Source: an uncultured Collinsella sp. (GTDB taxonomy: Bacteria > Actinomycetota > Coriobacteriia > Coriobacteriales > Coriobacteriaceae). Taken from it: 5,142 nucleotides of DNA. The notes under the pieces were generated by a model. It searched no databases. It saw only the letters and a list, made by a program, of their open reading frames with translations, and had not been told where the DNA came from. This document shows positions 1-5,076 of this stretch, piece after piece. The DNA lies in assembly GCA_900550835.1 (NCBI GenBank), contig URTP01000139.1:1-5142 (forward strand). Direction: 5' to 3'. The first letter of the stretch is position 1, and the number at the start of each line of letters is the position of its first letter. The translations under genes were made by a program, and so were the position numbers.

Positions 1-111
1 GTGGCGCGCTTCGACACCGAGACCTACAGCGACGCGGTGGCTTTCGCCCGCATCGGCGAAGGGTCGCTCGGTGGCAAGGCCCGCGGTCTGGGGTTCATGA
101 ACTCGATGCTG
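1..111 (+). pseudogene. PEP/pyruvate-binding (PPDK N-terminal type) protein, internal fragment
   Basis: The frame is open from the first base and reads FDTETYSDAVAFARIG followed by EGSLGGKARGL and FMNSML. The GGKARGL block matches the glycine-rich GGK start of the PEP synthase / pyruvate phosphate dikinase N-terminal nucleotide-binding domain. The preceding SDAVAFARIGEGS resembles the linker found in long PEP/pyruvate-binding proteins of Bacteroidota that carry an N-terminal receiver-like domain; this comparison is from memory. The upstream part lies outside the window. After about base 111 the frame runs on to a stop at 238-240, but that stretch is the antisense of the receiver gene, so the true protein is lost there. 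The stretch is visibly more GC-rich than what follows. The family call is moderately sure and the Bacteroidota origin is inference. Confidence 0.55.
94..111. other. Chimeric junction 1 (PEP-binding fragment / receiver gene)
   Basis: These 18 bases make sense in both genes. On the plus strand they encode FMNSML, continuing the PEP/pyruvate-binding fragment. On the minus strand the same bases encode SSIEFM of the receiver domain. Homology to the first family stops to the right and homology to the second stops to the left, so two unrelated coding sequences of opposite orientation meet at a shared word. This fits an assembly or amplification chimera. The exact breakpoint cannot be fixed from the sequence alone. 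Confidence 0.6.
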
Positions 112-320
112 CTCATATCCTCCATCTGGCTGCACAGCACCACGATGTCAAAATTGTGGCCCTGCTGCAGCTCCTGCAGCAGTTTGTGTCCGTTCAGAAA
201 GCAGGTACAGGCCAGCACTGGGTTCTGTTCTTCCAGATAGTTTTTCTGTACCCGAAGCTCCTTGCGGTCATAGCTTGCAAGGGCGACCTGCAGCACATCT
301 GCCGTCCGCTCATTGTCCAC
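96..320 (-). CDS. Spo0A-like degenerate receiver-domain protein, N-terminal fragment
   Basis: Read on the minus strand from GTG at 320, about 75 residues remain before the junction. The segment DVLQVALASYDRKEL aligns with the first strand and acidic pocket of Spo0A-type receivers (V-I-A-D-D-N-R-E). KNYLEEQ then matches the end of helix 1, FLNGHKLLQEL matches the N-G-x-x-A-L helix, and FDIVVLCSQMEDMSSIEFM matches the strand normally written D-V-V-L-D-I-x-M-P-x-M-D-G-L. The two acidic-pocket positions are Ser16 and Tyr17, and the phospho-acceptor position is Cys63. Asp-dependent phosphorylation therefore looks impossible. The gene overlaps the end of the upstream DUF6514-like gene by 11 nt, with AGGAAGG about 12 nt before the GTG, so the two are probably translationally coupled. 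Any C-terminal effector domain is lost at the junction. The receiver fold is fairly sure; the Spo0A affinity is inference. Confidence 0.55.
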
Positions 321-615
321 GCCACGCGCCGCCTTCCTGTTCGGTCTGCTGTGCCGCATCCAGCTCTGCCACCACGTCCTGCCAGATCTCCGGCTGAACG
401 CCATTCTCACACAGATATTGCAAAACACGGTAGCCAAACTCCGGTGCAACGGCCATATACTTGCTGTCCATGCGCTGGCTGCTGCCAGTACGGCAAAGCG
501 TCAGGCGACAGCCGGTTTCGCCGTCCGGGTCAAGGGAGTAAACCAGCGTATATGCCTGCTGCAACCCGGCGATGGCAGAAAACTGCCGGACCATGGGTGA
601 AAATGTACGTTCCAT
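310..615 (-). CDS. DUF6514-like small protein (101 aa)
   Basis: This is a complete ORF from ATG at 615 to TGA at 312-310. The start is secured by a perfect AAGGAGG at 629-623, seven bases upstream. There is no signal peptide or membrane segment. The N-terminal half (YTLVYSLDPDG, CRLTLCRTG) looks like beta-strands. The C-terminal half (APEFGYRVLQYLCENGVQP and IWQDVVAEL) resembles the helix-turn-helix-like end of DUF6514 proteins, where a V-x-x-L-x-x-L-N-x-x-x-V-x-P-x-H-x-x-D-V pattern is usual. This assignment is from memory of the family pattern. The function is unknown. It is the first gene of a minus-strand operon with the degenerate receiver gene and is divergent from the ABC transporter. 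The last residues are Gln/Glu/Gly-rich and overlap the next gene, so the tail may be loosely constrained. Confidence 0.6.
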   Translation of the reverse strand: MERTFSPMVRQFSAIAGLQQAYTLVYSLDPDGETGCRLTLCRTGSSQRMDSKYMAVAPEFGYRVLQYLCENGVQPEIWQDVVAELDAAQQTEQEGGAWRGQ

Positions 616-622
616 AGAAATT

Positions 623-629
623 CCTCCTT
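623..629 (-). promoter_or_regulatory. Perfect Shine-Dalgarno for the DUF6514-like gene
   Basis: AAGGAGG on the minus strand lies seven bases before the ATG at 615. It is the strongest ribosome binding site in the window and fixes the start of the 101-aa protein. Confidence 0.85.
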
Positions 630-680
630 GCTACAAGGCATTGCGACGTTTTTAGTGCATTTCCTTGTTTTTCCTTTTTT

Positions 681-709
681 ATTGTATGGAGCAGGAAGGA
701 ACCATTCAA
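681..709 (-). promoter_or_regulatory. Sigma-A/sigma-70 promoter of the DUF6514-receiver operon
   Basis: On the minus strand, TTGAAT (709-704) is followed by a spacer of exactly 17 bases and TACAAT (686-681). Each hexamer differs from consensus by one or two bases. Transcription would start near 674, giving a leader of about 60 nt that contains the AAGGAGG site. The tandem repeat at 716-734 begins six bases upstream of the -35 element. Confidence 0.75.
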
Positions 710-715
710 CCCCGA

Positions 716-734
716 AAAAGTGTCTAAAAGTGTC
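716..734. repeat. Tandem AAAAGTGTC repeat with 10-bp period
   Basis: AAAAGTGTC occurs at 716-724 and again at 726-734, one helical turn apart. It lies immediately upstream of the -35 element of the leftward promoter. Spacing of one turn places both copies on the same DNA face, as expected for a side-by-side regulator dimer or an activator touching RNA polymerase. The regulator is unknown. The motif is not a canonical 0A box (TGNCGAA). Confidence 0.5.
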
Positions 735-888
735 AGACTGTTTTTCTGTTCGATTTTGCGTCGTGTTGTTTTGCTTTCCGACGTTTTTACAAATCATGTT
801 GCCTGTGCTGCACCGTATTTTCATCGTTCTGGATGGTTTGCGCGGCTTTTTTCAGTACCCTTACAATAACACGAACGCCGCAGGATTG

Positions 889-918
889 CAACCCCTGCCG
901 CCGGGTTGGGAATTTTTT
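889..918 (+). terminator. Terminator-like hairpin, no upstream gene on this strand
   Basis: CAACCC (889-894) pairs with GGGTTG (903-908) around an 8-nt loop. After GGAA come six T residues (913-918). This is a short intrinsic-terminator shape for rightward transcription, although the stem is only six pairs and the T tract is offset by four bases. No plus-strand gene precedes it, so it would end a small transcript or a stray one. It could also be chance. Confidence 0.35.
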
Positions 919-1004
919 CCTCTCTGACCCGGCCAAAACAGAGAATTTCTGCTTCCGCTTCCGGAAACACTTTCTTTTCCATACACAGTTTTTTCATATA
1001 GATT

Positions 1005-1013
1005 TGCTAAAAT
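1005..1013 (+). promoter_or_regulatory. Extended -10 promoter for the ABC transporter
   Basis: TGCTAAAAT is an extended -10 element (TGn followed by TAAAAT, one mismatch to TATAAT). No good -35 hexamer stands 16-18 bases upstream, which is usual for extended -10 promoters. Transcription would start near 1020 and leave a leader of about 105 nt. Confidence 0.5.
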
Positions 1014-1083
1014 CATATCGATTCTTCTGTGCAGTCTGCGCGCCTTTTGGCCCGCAGCGGCACAGCTGTCCGTTCCTCACCTC

Positions 1084-1099
1084 TCCGGCCCCGGCCGGA
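1084..1099 (+). promoter_or_regulatory. GC-rich leader hairpin before the ABC transporter start
   Basis: TCCGGC (1084-1089) pairs with GCCGGA (1094-1099) around a CCCG loop, giving six GC-rich pairs. It sits 25 bases before the ATG and 11 bases before the AGAAAGG ribosome binding site. The following T run is interrupted (CCTTTTCCCC), so it is a weak terminator at best. It may slow translation or act as an attenuator. Confidence 0.35.
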
Positions 1100-1124
1100 A
1101 CCTTTTCCCCAGAAAGGCACACAC

Positions 1125-2591
1125 ATGCTACAAATCAAACAGATCTGCAAACAGTACAAGACCGGCGATCTCGTGCAGAATGCGCTGAACAATGTCAGCC
1201 TGAACCTGCGTGATAACGAATTCGTCGCCATCCTCGGCCCCAGCGGCTCCGGCAAAACCACTCTGCTGAACATTATCGGCGGTCTGGACCGGTATGACAG
1301 CGGCGATTTGATCATCAACGGCATCTCCACCAAAAAGTACACCGACCGCGACTGGGACTCCTACCGCAACCACACCATCGGCTTTGTGTTCCAGAGCTAC
1401 AACCTCATCCCCCACCAGACCGTGCTGGCCAACGTGGAGCTGGCCCTTACCATCTCCGGCATTTCCGGGGCCGAGCGCCGCCGCCGCGCCACCGAGGCAC
1501 TGGAGAAAGTGGGTCTGGGCAACCAGCTGCACAAGCATCCCAGCGAGATGTCCGGCGGCCAGATGCAGCGTGTGGCCATTGCCCGTGCACTGGTGAACAA
1601 CCCCGACATCCTGCTGGCCGACGAGCCCACCGGTGCACTGGACAGTGAAACCAGCATCCAGGTCATGGAGCTGCTCAAGGAGGTGGCCCGGGACCGTCTG
1701 GTGGTCATGGTCACCCATAACCCGGAGCTGGCCGAGCGCTACGCCACCCGCATCGTGACCCTGAAGGACGGCGTCATCCGCTCCGACACCATGCCCTACG
1801 AGCCGGACACCCAGACCCTTGCGGCCCCCGTGCACAAGAACATGGGCCGCTCGTCCATGTCGGTGCTCACCTCGCTGACCCTCAGCTTCAACAACCTGCG
1901 CACCAAAAAAGCACGCACCCTGCTCACTGCCTTTGCCGGTTCCATCGGCATCATCGGCATTGCGCTGATCATCTCCCTGTCCACCGGTGTCAACAACTAC
2001 ATTGACGACATGGAGCGCTCCACCCTGTCGGAGTACCCGCTGCAGATCATGAGCAGCGGCATGGACTTTACTTCCATGCTCTCTTCCCGCGTTCCGTCGG
2101 ACAGCTCCCAGAGCACCACTCAGGAAAAAGACATGGTGCCGGTGCGCCAGCTGCTCTCGCAGATGGTGTCGGGCATCACCACCAACGACCTCAAGTCCCT
2201 CAAGCAGTATCTGGAGACCACCGACACCACCGTTGCCGACAATGCCACCGCCGTGGAGTATGCCTATAATGTGTCGCCCCAGATCTACCGGCAGGACCCC
2301 GACGGCAGCATCCGGCAGGTGAACCCGGATTCCTCCCTGTCCTCGCTGGGCATCAGCTCCGAGACCTCTTCCAACAACATCATGTCCTCCATGATGAACA
2401 CCAGTGTGTTCTCGGAACTGCCCCAGACCCCGGAGCTGTATGCATCCCAGTACGACGTCAAGGCCGGCCGCTGGCCGGAAGCCTACAACGAATGCGTGCT
2501 GGTGCTGGACGCCACCGGCAGCGTGACCGACTACGCCCTGTACGCGCTGGGCATGCGGGACAACGCCGAGCTGGACAAGCAGATCGAGGAT
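1125..2591 (+). CDS. MacB-type ABC transporter, fused ATPase-permease, 3' end lost
   Basis: The ATG at 1125 is chosen because LQIKQICKQYKTGD is the usual first strand of this ATPase family and AGAAAGG stands seven bases upstream. The ATPase domain (residues 1-225) is complete: Walker A GPSGSGKT at 38-45, Q-loop Gln90, signature MSGGQMQR at 142-149 (Met in place of the usual Leu), Walker B ILLADEP at 162-168, D-loop ALD at 171-173 and H-loop His198. A linker leads to the first permease helix (about 265-286), then the Ser/Thr-rich start of an extracytoplasmic domain up to about residue 488. Families of this build run to roughly 800-1100 residues with three more helices in an FtsX domain, all missing here. 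The reading frame continues in frame into the RNA polymerase alpha C-terminal domain. The likely role is MacB/LolD-type export or envelope transport; the substrate is unknown. Sequence and codon style suit Faecalibacterium-like bacteria. Confidence 0.85.
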
Positions 2592-2594
2592 CTG
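2574..2594. other. Chimeric junction 2 (ABC transporter / RNA polymerase alpha)
   Basis: The codons for DKQIEDL fit both sides. They continue the transporter sequence ALGMRDNAEL, and they also fit the usual lead into DLSVRSYNCLK of the alpha C-terminal domain. After this point Arg CGT and Leu CTT/CTC become frequent, whereas the transporter prefers CTG and CCC-type codons. The frame is preserved across the join. Confidence 0.7.
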
Positions 2595-2765
2595 GACCTT
2601 TCCGTCCGTTCCTACAACTGCCTTAAGCGCGCCAGCATTCACTCGGTCCGTCAGCTCGTTGAGTTCTCGGAGAACGATCTGCTTAACATCCGTAACTTCG
2701 GTGTTAAGTCGATCGAGGAAGTGAAGGACAAGCTTGAGTCCATGGGCCTGAGCCTGAAGGCTTAA
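2583..2765 (+). CDS. rpoA: RNA polymerase alpha subunit, C-terminal domain (5' part missing)
   Basis: The sequence from DLDLSVRSYNCLKRASI to the stop at 2763-2765 is the complete alpha-CTD. It contains VRSYNCLK, equivalent to the E. coli block around Arg265, Asn268 and Lys271 that contacts UP elements and activators. It also has the NFGVKSIEEVKDKL helix-hairpin-helix and the typical end GLSLKA. The N-terminal dimerisation domain is absent because the sequence upstream belongs to an ABC transporter. In the cell this domain binds upstream promoter DNA and transcription activators. rplQ follows after 30 bases, the standard order in bacteria, so the two are co-transcribed. Identification is very sure; only the 5' boundary is uncertain. 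Confidence 0.93.
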   Translation: MEDLDLSVRSYNCLKRASIHSVRQLVEFSENDLLNIRNFGVKSIEEVKDKLESMGLSLKA

Positions 2766-2795
2766 TGCTTCGCATATTTGAGGAGAAACTAGACC

Positions 2796-3263
2796 ATGCG
2801 TCACAACGTTAAGAAGGGCCTGAAGCTCGGCACCGATGCGAGCCACACCAAGGCCATGAAGAAGAGCCTGGCCAAGGCCCTCTTCGAGAACGACCGCATC
2901 AAGACCACCGAGACCCGCGCTAAGGCGCTGCGTTCGGTCGTCGATCCGATCATCACCTGGGCCAAGAAGGGCGACCTGCACTCTCGTCGTCTGGCCATCG
3001 CCAAGCTCGGCGATAAGCAGCTCGTTGCCGAGATCTTCGACAAGGCTGCCCAGGGCATGTGGCAGGACCGCAACGGCGGTTACACCCGCATCATGAAGCT
3101 CGGCAACCGTAAGGGCGACAACGCTCCTATCGTTATCATGGAGCTCGTCACCGAGCCTTGCACGCCTAAGGCCAAGAAGGCTGCTCCGGCCCCCAAGAAG
3201 GCCGCTGCTCCCAAGAAGGTCGAGGCCGTCGAGGAGGCTCCTGCTGAGGAGACCGCTGAGTAG
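2796..3263 (+). CDS. rplQ: 50S ribosomal protein L17
   Basis: This 155-aa protein starts MRHNVKKGLKLGTDASHTKAM, the signature L17 beginning, and holds RIKTTETRAKALRSVVDPIITWAK and GGYTRIMKLGNRKGDNAPI. The conserved core ends near residue 122. The rest is a Lys/Ala/Pro-rich then Glu-rich tail (PAPKKAAAPKK, then VEEAPAEETAE), longer than the 127-aa E. coli protein. Such low-complexity tails are common in ribosomal proteins of Actinomycetota. The start is supported by AGGAG at 2781-2785, ten bases upstream. It lies 30 bases after rpoA and is followed by a strong terminator. L17 sits near the exit tunnel of the large subunit. Confidence 0.96.
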   Translation: MRHNVKKGLKLGTDASHTKAMKKSLAKALFENDRIKTTETRAKALRSVVDPIITWAKKGDLHSRRLAIAKLGDKQLVAEIFDKAAQGMWQDRNGGYTRIMKLGNRKGDNAPIVIMELVTEPCTPKAKKAAPAPKKAAAPKKVEAVEEAPAEETAE

Positions 3264-3288
3264 ACTTTCCGTCTGCATAGGCTATATT
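3261..3288 (+). promoter_or_regulatory. Possible truA promoter overlapping the terminator region
   Basis: TAGACT (3261-3266, four of six to TTGACA) stands 16 bases before TATATT (3283-3288, near TATAAT). A transcript would begin near 3295, inside the left arm of the terminator, so it could not form the full hairpin and would reach truA. There is no room for a promoter between the T tract and the truA start. This is a weak match, offered because truA needs some source of transcription. Confidence 0.3.
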
Positions 3289-3289
3289 C

Positions 3290-3320
3290 GAGGGGTACGT
3301 TCGCGTACCCCTCTTTTTTT
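3290..3320 (+). terminator. Strong intrinsic terminator after rplQ
   Basis: GAGGGGTACG (3290-3299) pairs perfectly with CGTACCCCTC (3304-3313) around a TTCG loop and is followed directly by seven T residues (3314-3320). It ends the rpoA-rplQ transcript 27 bases after the rplQ stop. truA starts only 35 bases beyond it. Confidence 0.93.
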
Positions 3321-3355
3321 GTCGCGATACCGTTGATTGTTTGTTGGGAGCGCCC

Positions 3356-4180
3356 ATGACCGCGCCGTCTGATTTCAATTCGATTCCTGAGCTCGATGCC
3401 ACGCTTGTATTCTGTGTTGCCTATGATGGCTCGTCCTATAGCGGATTTGCCGAGCAGCCGGGCCAGACGACCGTTGCGGGCGAGTTGCGCCGCGCTATCG
3501 AGACGCTGCTGCGCCGCCCGATCGATCTGACGTGTGCGGGTCGTACCGATGCCGGCGTGCATGCGGTGGCCCAGTACATTAGCGTGCCCGTAACGGACGC
3601 TGAGCTTGCTCTGACGCGCCGTAGGTGGCTGAGGGCTATGGATGCCCTCCTGCCCAAAGATATCGCCATAAACGAGGTCTACAAGGCCCGTAGGGGCTTT
3701 TCTGCCCGCTTTGACGCGCGGTCCCGTACGTATACGTACCGTATTGCCGATCGCGATGCGCGCCCCGTGCTCTCGCGCGGTGCGGTGTGGTGGCATCGCT
3801 ATCCCCTCGACGTCGATGCGATGGCGGCCGCCTGCCCTGCGCTTTTGGGCGAGCAGGACTTTAAGAGCTTTTGCAAGGTTGCCTCTGCTGTGGGCAAGCC
3901 CACGCACCGCTGCGTGATGCGTGCGGAGTTTGGCCACGAGGTCGCTTTTGGCGAGGATATCCTGACCTTCACTATCGAGGGCAATGCGTTTTTGCACTCG
4001 ATGGTGCGTACCATTGTAGGAACGCTCGTGGAGATTGGCATGCATCGTCGCGATCCCCAGTGGATGCGCGAGGTTATTGACGCCCGTGACCGAACCGCTG
4101 CGGGTCCCACGGCGCCTGCCTGCGGCCTTACGTTTATGGGTGTGGATTACGGCCCCGACGAGCTTGTCGTTCTCGACTAG
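3356..4180 (+). CDS. truA: tRNA pseudouridine(38-40) synthase TruA
   Basis: TruA converts uridines 38-40 in the tRNA anticodon arm to pseudouridine. The 274-aa product has VAYDGSSYSGFAEQPGQ near the N-terminus and the catalytic block CAGRTDAGVHA at 60-70 with Asp65 as nucleophile. RTYTYRI at 124-130 carries the conserved active-site Tyr. FLHSMVRTIVGTLVEIG at 212-228 holds the conserved Arg, and AAGPTAPACGLTF at 248-260 is the family's C-terminal motif. Length matches E. coli TruA (270 aa). ATG 3356 is preferred because GGGAG ends five bases upstream; an in-frame TTG at 3341 is possible but has no better site. The position after rpoA-rplQ is common in Actinomycetota, including coriobacteria. 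The terminator before it implies reduced read-through or a separate promoter. Confidence 0.95.
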   Translation: MTAPSDFNSIPELDATLVFCVAYDGSSYSGFAEQPGQTTVAGELRRAIETLLRRPIDLTCAGRTDAGVHAVAQYISVPVTDAELALTRRRWLRAMDALLPKDIAINEVYKARRGFSARFDARSRTYTYRIADRDARPVLSRGAVWWHRYPLDVDAMAAACPALLGEQDFKSFCKVASAVGKPTHRCVMRAEFGHEVAFGEDILTFTIEGNAFLHSMVRTIVGTLVEIGMHRRDPQWMREVIDARDRTAAGPTAPACGLTFMGVDYGPDELVVLD

Positions 4181-4207
4181 GGGAGTGCTCGGCGCGTCTG
4201 TGCCTTG

Positions 4208-4220
4208 CACATACTATGTG
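4208..4220. promoter_or_regulatory. 13-bp perfect dyad CACATA-C-TATGTG
   Basis: Six-base arms flank a single central C, 28 bases after the truA stop. It has no T tract, so it is not a terminator. The size and one-base centre fit an operator for a dimeric regulator. It lies upstream of the spaced TGCAACAT repeat and the glycosyltransferase-like gene. Confidence 0.4.
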
Positions 4221-4232
4221 TGAGCTGCGCGT

Positions 4233-4261
4233 GTGCAACATCTGTTCTTGGCGTGCAACAT
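4233..4261. repeat. Direct repeat GTGCAACAT with 20-bp period
   Basis: GTGCAACAT occurs at 4233-4241 and 4253-4261, two helical turns apart. Together with the dyad at 4208-4220 it makes a compact regulatory-looking block in the 152-bp spacer before the glycosyltransferase-like gene. The binding protein is unknown. Confidence 0.45.
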
Positions 4262-4284
4262 GTTAGGCGGCTCGTTGCTTTTAT
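4255..4284 (+). terminator. Weak terminator-like hairpin after truA
   Basis: GCAAC (4255-4259) can pair with GTTGC (4274-4278) over a 14-nt loop and is followed by TTTTAT. The stem is short and the loop long, so it is a poor terminator. It is the only candidate for ending the truA transcript in this spacer. Confidence 0.2.
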
Positions 4285-4332
4285 AGCTCGGGTGTACCAT
4301 GAACGACAGTTTGATTTGGTGCTATCGAGAGG

Positions 4333-5061
4333 ATGGAAAACTTGGTTCGACGTTGTTCGCATCCGCGACTTTCGGTGATCCTTGTGGTAGAAGGTTCGCC
4401 CAGCTATGCGATGCGTGCGCTCGAGAGTATCCAGAACCAAGACCTCTATGATTTGCAGATTGTCGTTGTCTGCCGCGATGCTGTGCCCGGTGTGCGCCAT
4501 TCGCTTCAAGTTGCTGCCGACAGGGACATCCATATTGATTTGATTGACGTCGAGGACGCGAAGCGCGGCGCTTGTCTTCGTGCCGGTTTTGATGCCTCGC
4601 GCGGCTCTCAAATCATCGCCATGAACGCCGATGAGTGGTTTGCTCCGCAGGCCCTTTCCAAGATGGTCGATATCGCGTGCGATACTGCGGCAGACATTGT
4701 GCTCCCCTCGGTGTCGCTCGATCGATACGATGCGCATCGCGAGCGTCATTCGCGCGTCTTGGATGCTGCCTCTATTGCCATAGAAGACGAGTCTTCTATG
4801 GTGACTGGGCTGCCCCAGTTGATTTTAGGCGGCTTGGTTGCTCAAGTCTCTGGCGTGATGTACAGCCGTCCACTGTTTGAGGCATGTCTTTTGTGCGATA
4901 AGACGTTTCGCACGGTTGGGTTTATGGCGTGCGCGCTCTCGCAGGCACAGCGCGTCTCCGGATGCGGCGACGCTTGTTTCCACGCGGCGGCGCCTAAGCT
5001 TACAGATGCCTTTGATCCCACCATGTATGCCAAGGTATCCGATGACGCCCGGGCGCTCGAC
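4333..5061 (+). CDS. Glycosyltransferase family 2-like protein, 3' end lost
   Basis: RLSVILVVEGSPSYAMRALESIQNQDLYDLQIVVVC (residues 12-47) has the pattern of the GT2 nucleotide-sugar-binding start (S-V-I-I-P-x-Y-N...L-x-S-I-x-x-Q). RGACLRAGFDASRGSQIIAMNADEWFAPQALSKM (78-111) matches the stretch A-R-N-x-G...G-x-x-I-x-F-x-D-x-D-D. The usual first acids are changed: the first-strand Asp is replaced (VVVCRD) and the DxD site reads N98-A-D100-E. No membrane helix is visible. The start is uncertain: ATG 4333 touches its GAGAGG directly, while TTG 4342 has a better spacing of nine bases; an in-frame stop at 4312 excludes longer forms. From about residue 241 the sequence becomes RapZ, so the true C-terminus is missing. 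GT2 fold likely; activity and substrate unknown. Confidence 0.6.
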
Positions 5062-5076
5062 GAGCTTGCGGACATG
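5053..5076. other. Probable chimeric junction 3 (GT2-like gene / rapZ)
   Basis: The codons for ALDELADM lie between glycosyltransferase-like sequence (FDPTMYAKVSDDAR) and clear RapZ sequence (GVDYRILFVEAS). This acidic, Ala/Leu-rich helix could belong to either protein. The frame is kept across the join, as at junction 2. The breakpoint is approximate. Confidence 0.5.

Larger units (their letters stand above)
644..789. repeat. 11-bp direct repeat CGACGTTTTTA (644-654 and 779-789)
   Basis: Two identical 11-bp copies stand 135 bp apart in the noncoding spacer. One lies in the predicted 5' leader of the minus-strand operon and the other upstream of its promoter. On the minus strand they read TAAAAACGTCG. 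They bracket the promoter and could be paired operator sites, but a chance match in T-rich DNA is possible. Confidence 0.4.
616..1124. other. Divergent intergenic region, no protein gene
   Basis: These 509 bases separate the start of the minus-strand operon from the start of the ABC transporter. The open frames inside are short, rich in Phe, Cys and Pro, lack ribosome binding sites and resemble no family, so I see no gene. The spacer holds a sigma-A promoter facing left, a tandem repeat beside it, a spaced 11-bp repeat, a terminator-like hairpin, an extended -10 element facing right and a GC-rich hairpin just before the transporter start. The length is generous for two simple promoters and leaves room for a small RNA or a leader element. 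Confidence 0.7.

Noticed and set aside
628..927. 99-codon plus-strand frame in the intergenic region with hydrophobic stretches
   Set aside because: It overlaps the leftward promoter and repeats, has no Shine-Dalgarno, and its Phe/Cys/Leu richness comes from T-rich DNA.
1084..1111. GC-rich hairpin before the ABC transporter as a true terminator
   Set aside because: The following tract is CCTTTTCCCC, not a continuous T run, so only a weak leader structure is claimed.
1029..1124. N-terminal extension of the ABC transporter by 32 residues
   Set aside because: The extension is Arg/Pro/Ser-rich, lies over a GC hairpin, and the family normally starts at the MLQIKQI segment, which has a ribosome site.
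1128..3278. 716-codon open frame on the minus strand across the transporter, rpoA and rplQ
   Set aside because: It is the antisense of three recognised genes, rich in Gly, Leu, Val and His as expected for a shadow frame of GC-rich coding DNA, and it runs through a chimeric join.
3080..4210. 376-codon open frame on the minus strand over truA
   Set aside because: It is antisense to rplQ and truA, has an Arg/His/Gly-rich shadow composition, no ribosome site and no recognisable domain.
4299..4451. 50-codon frame starting MNDSLIWCYRED before and inside the glycosyltransferase-like gene
   Set aside because: It overlaps the real gene in another frame for most of its length, has no clear ribosome site and resembles nothing; a leader peptide cannot be excluded but is unsupported.
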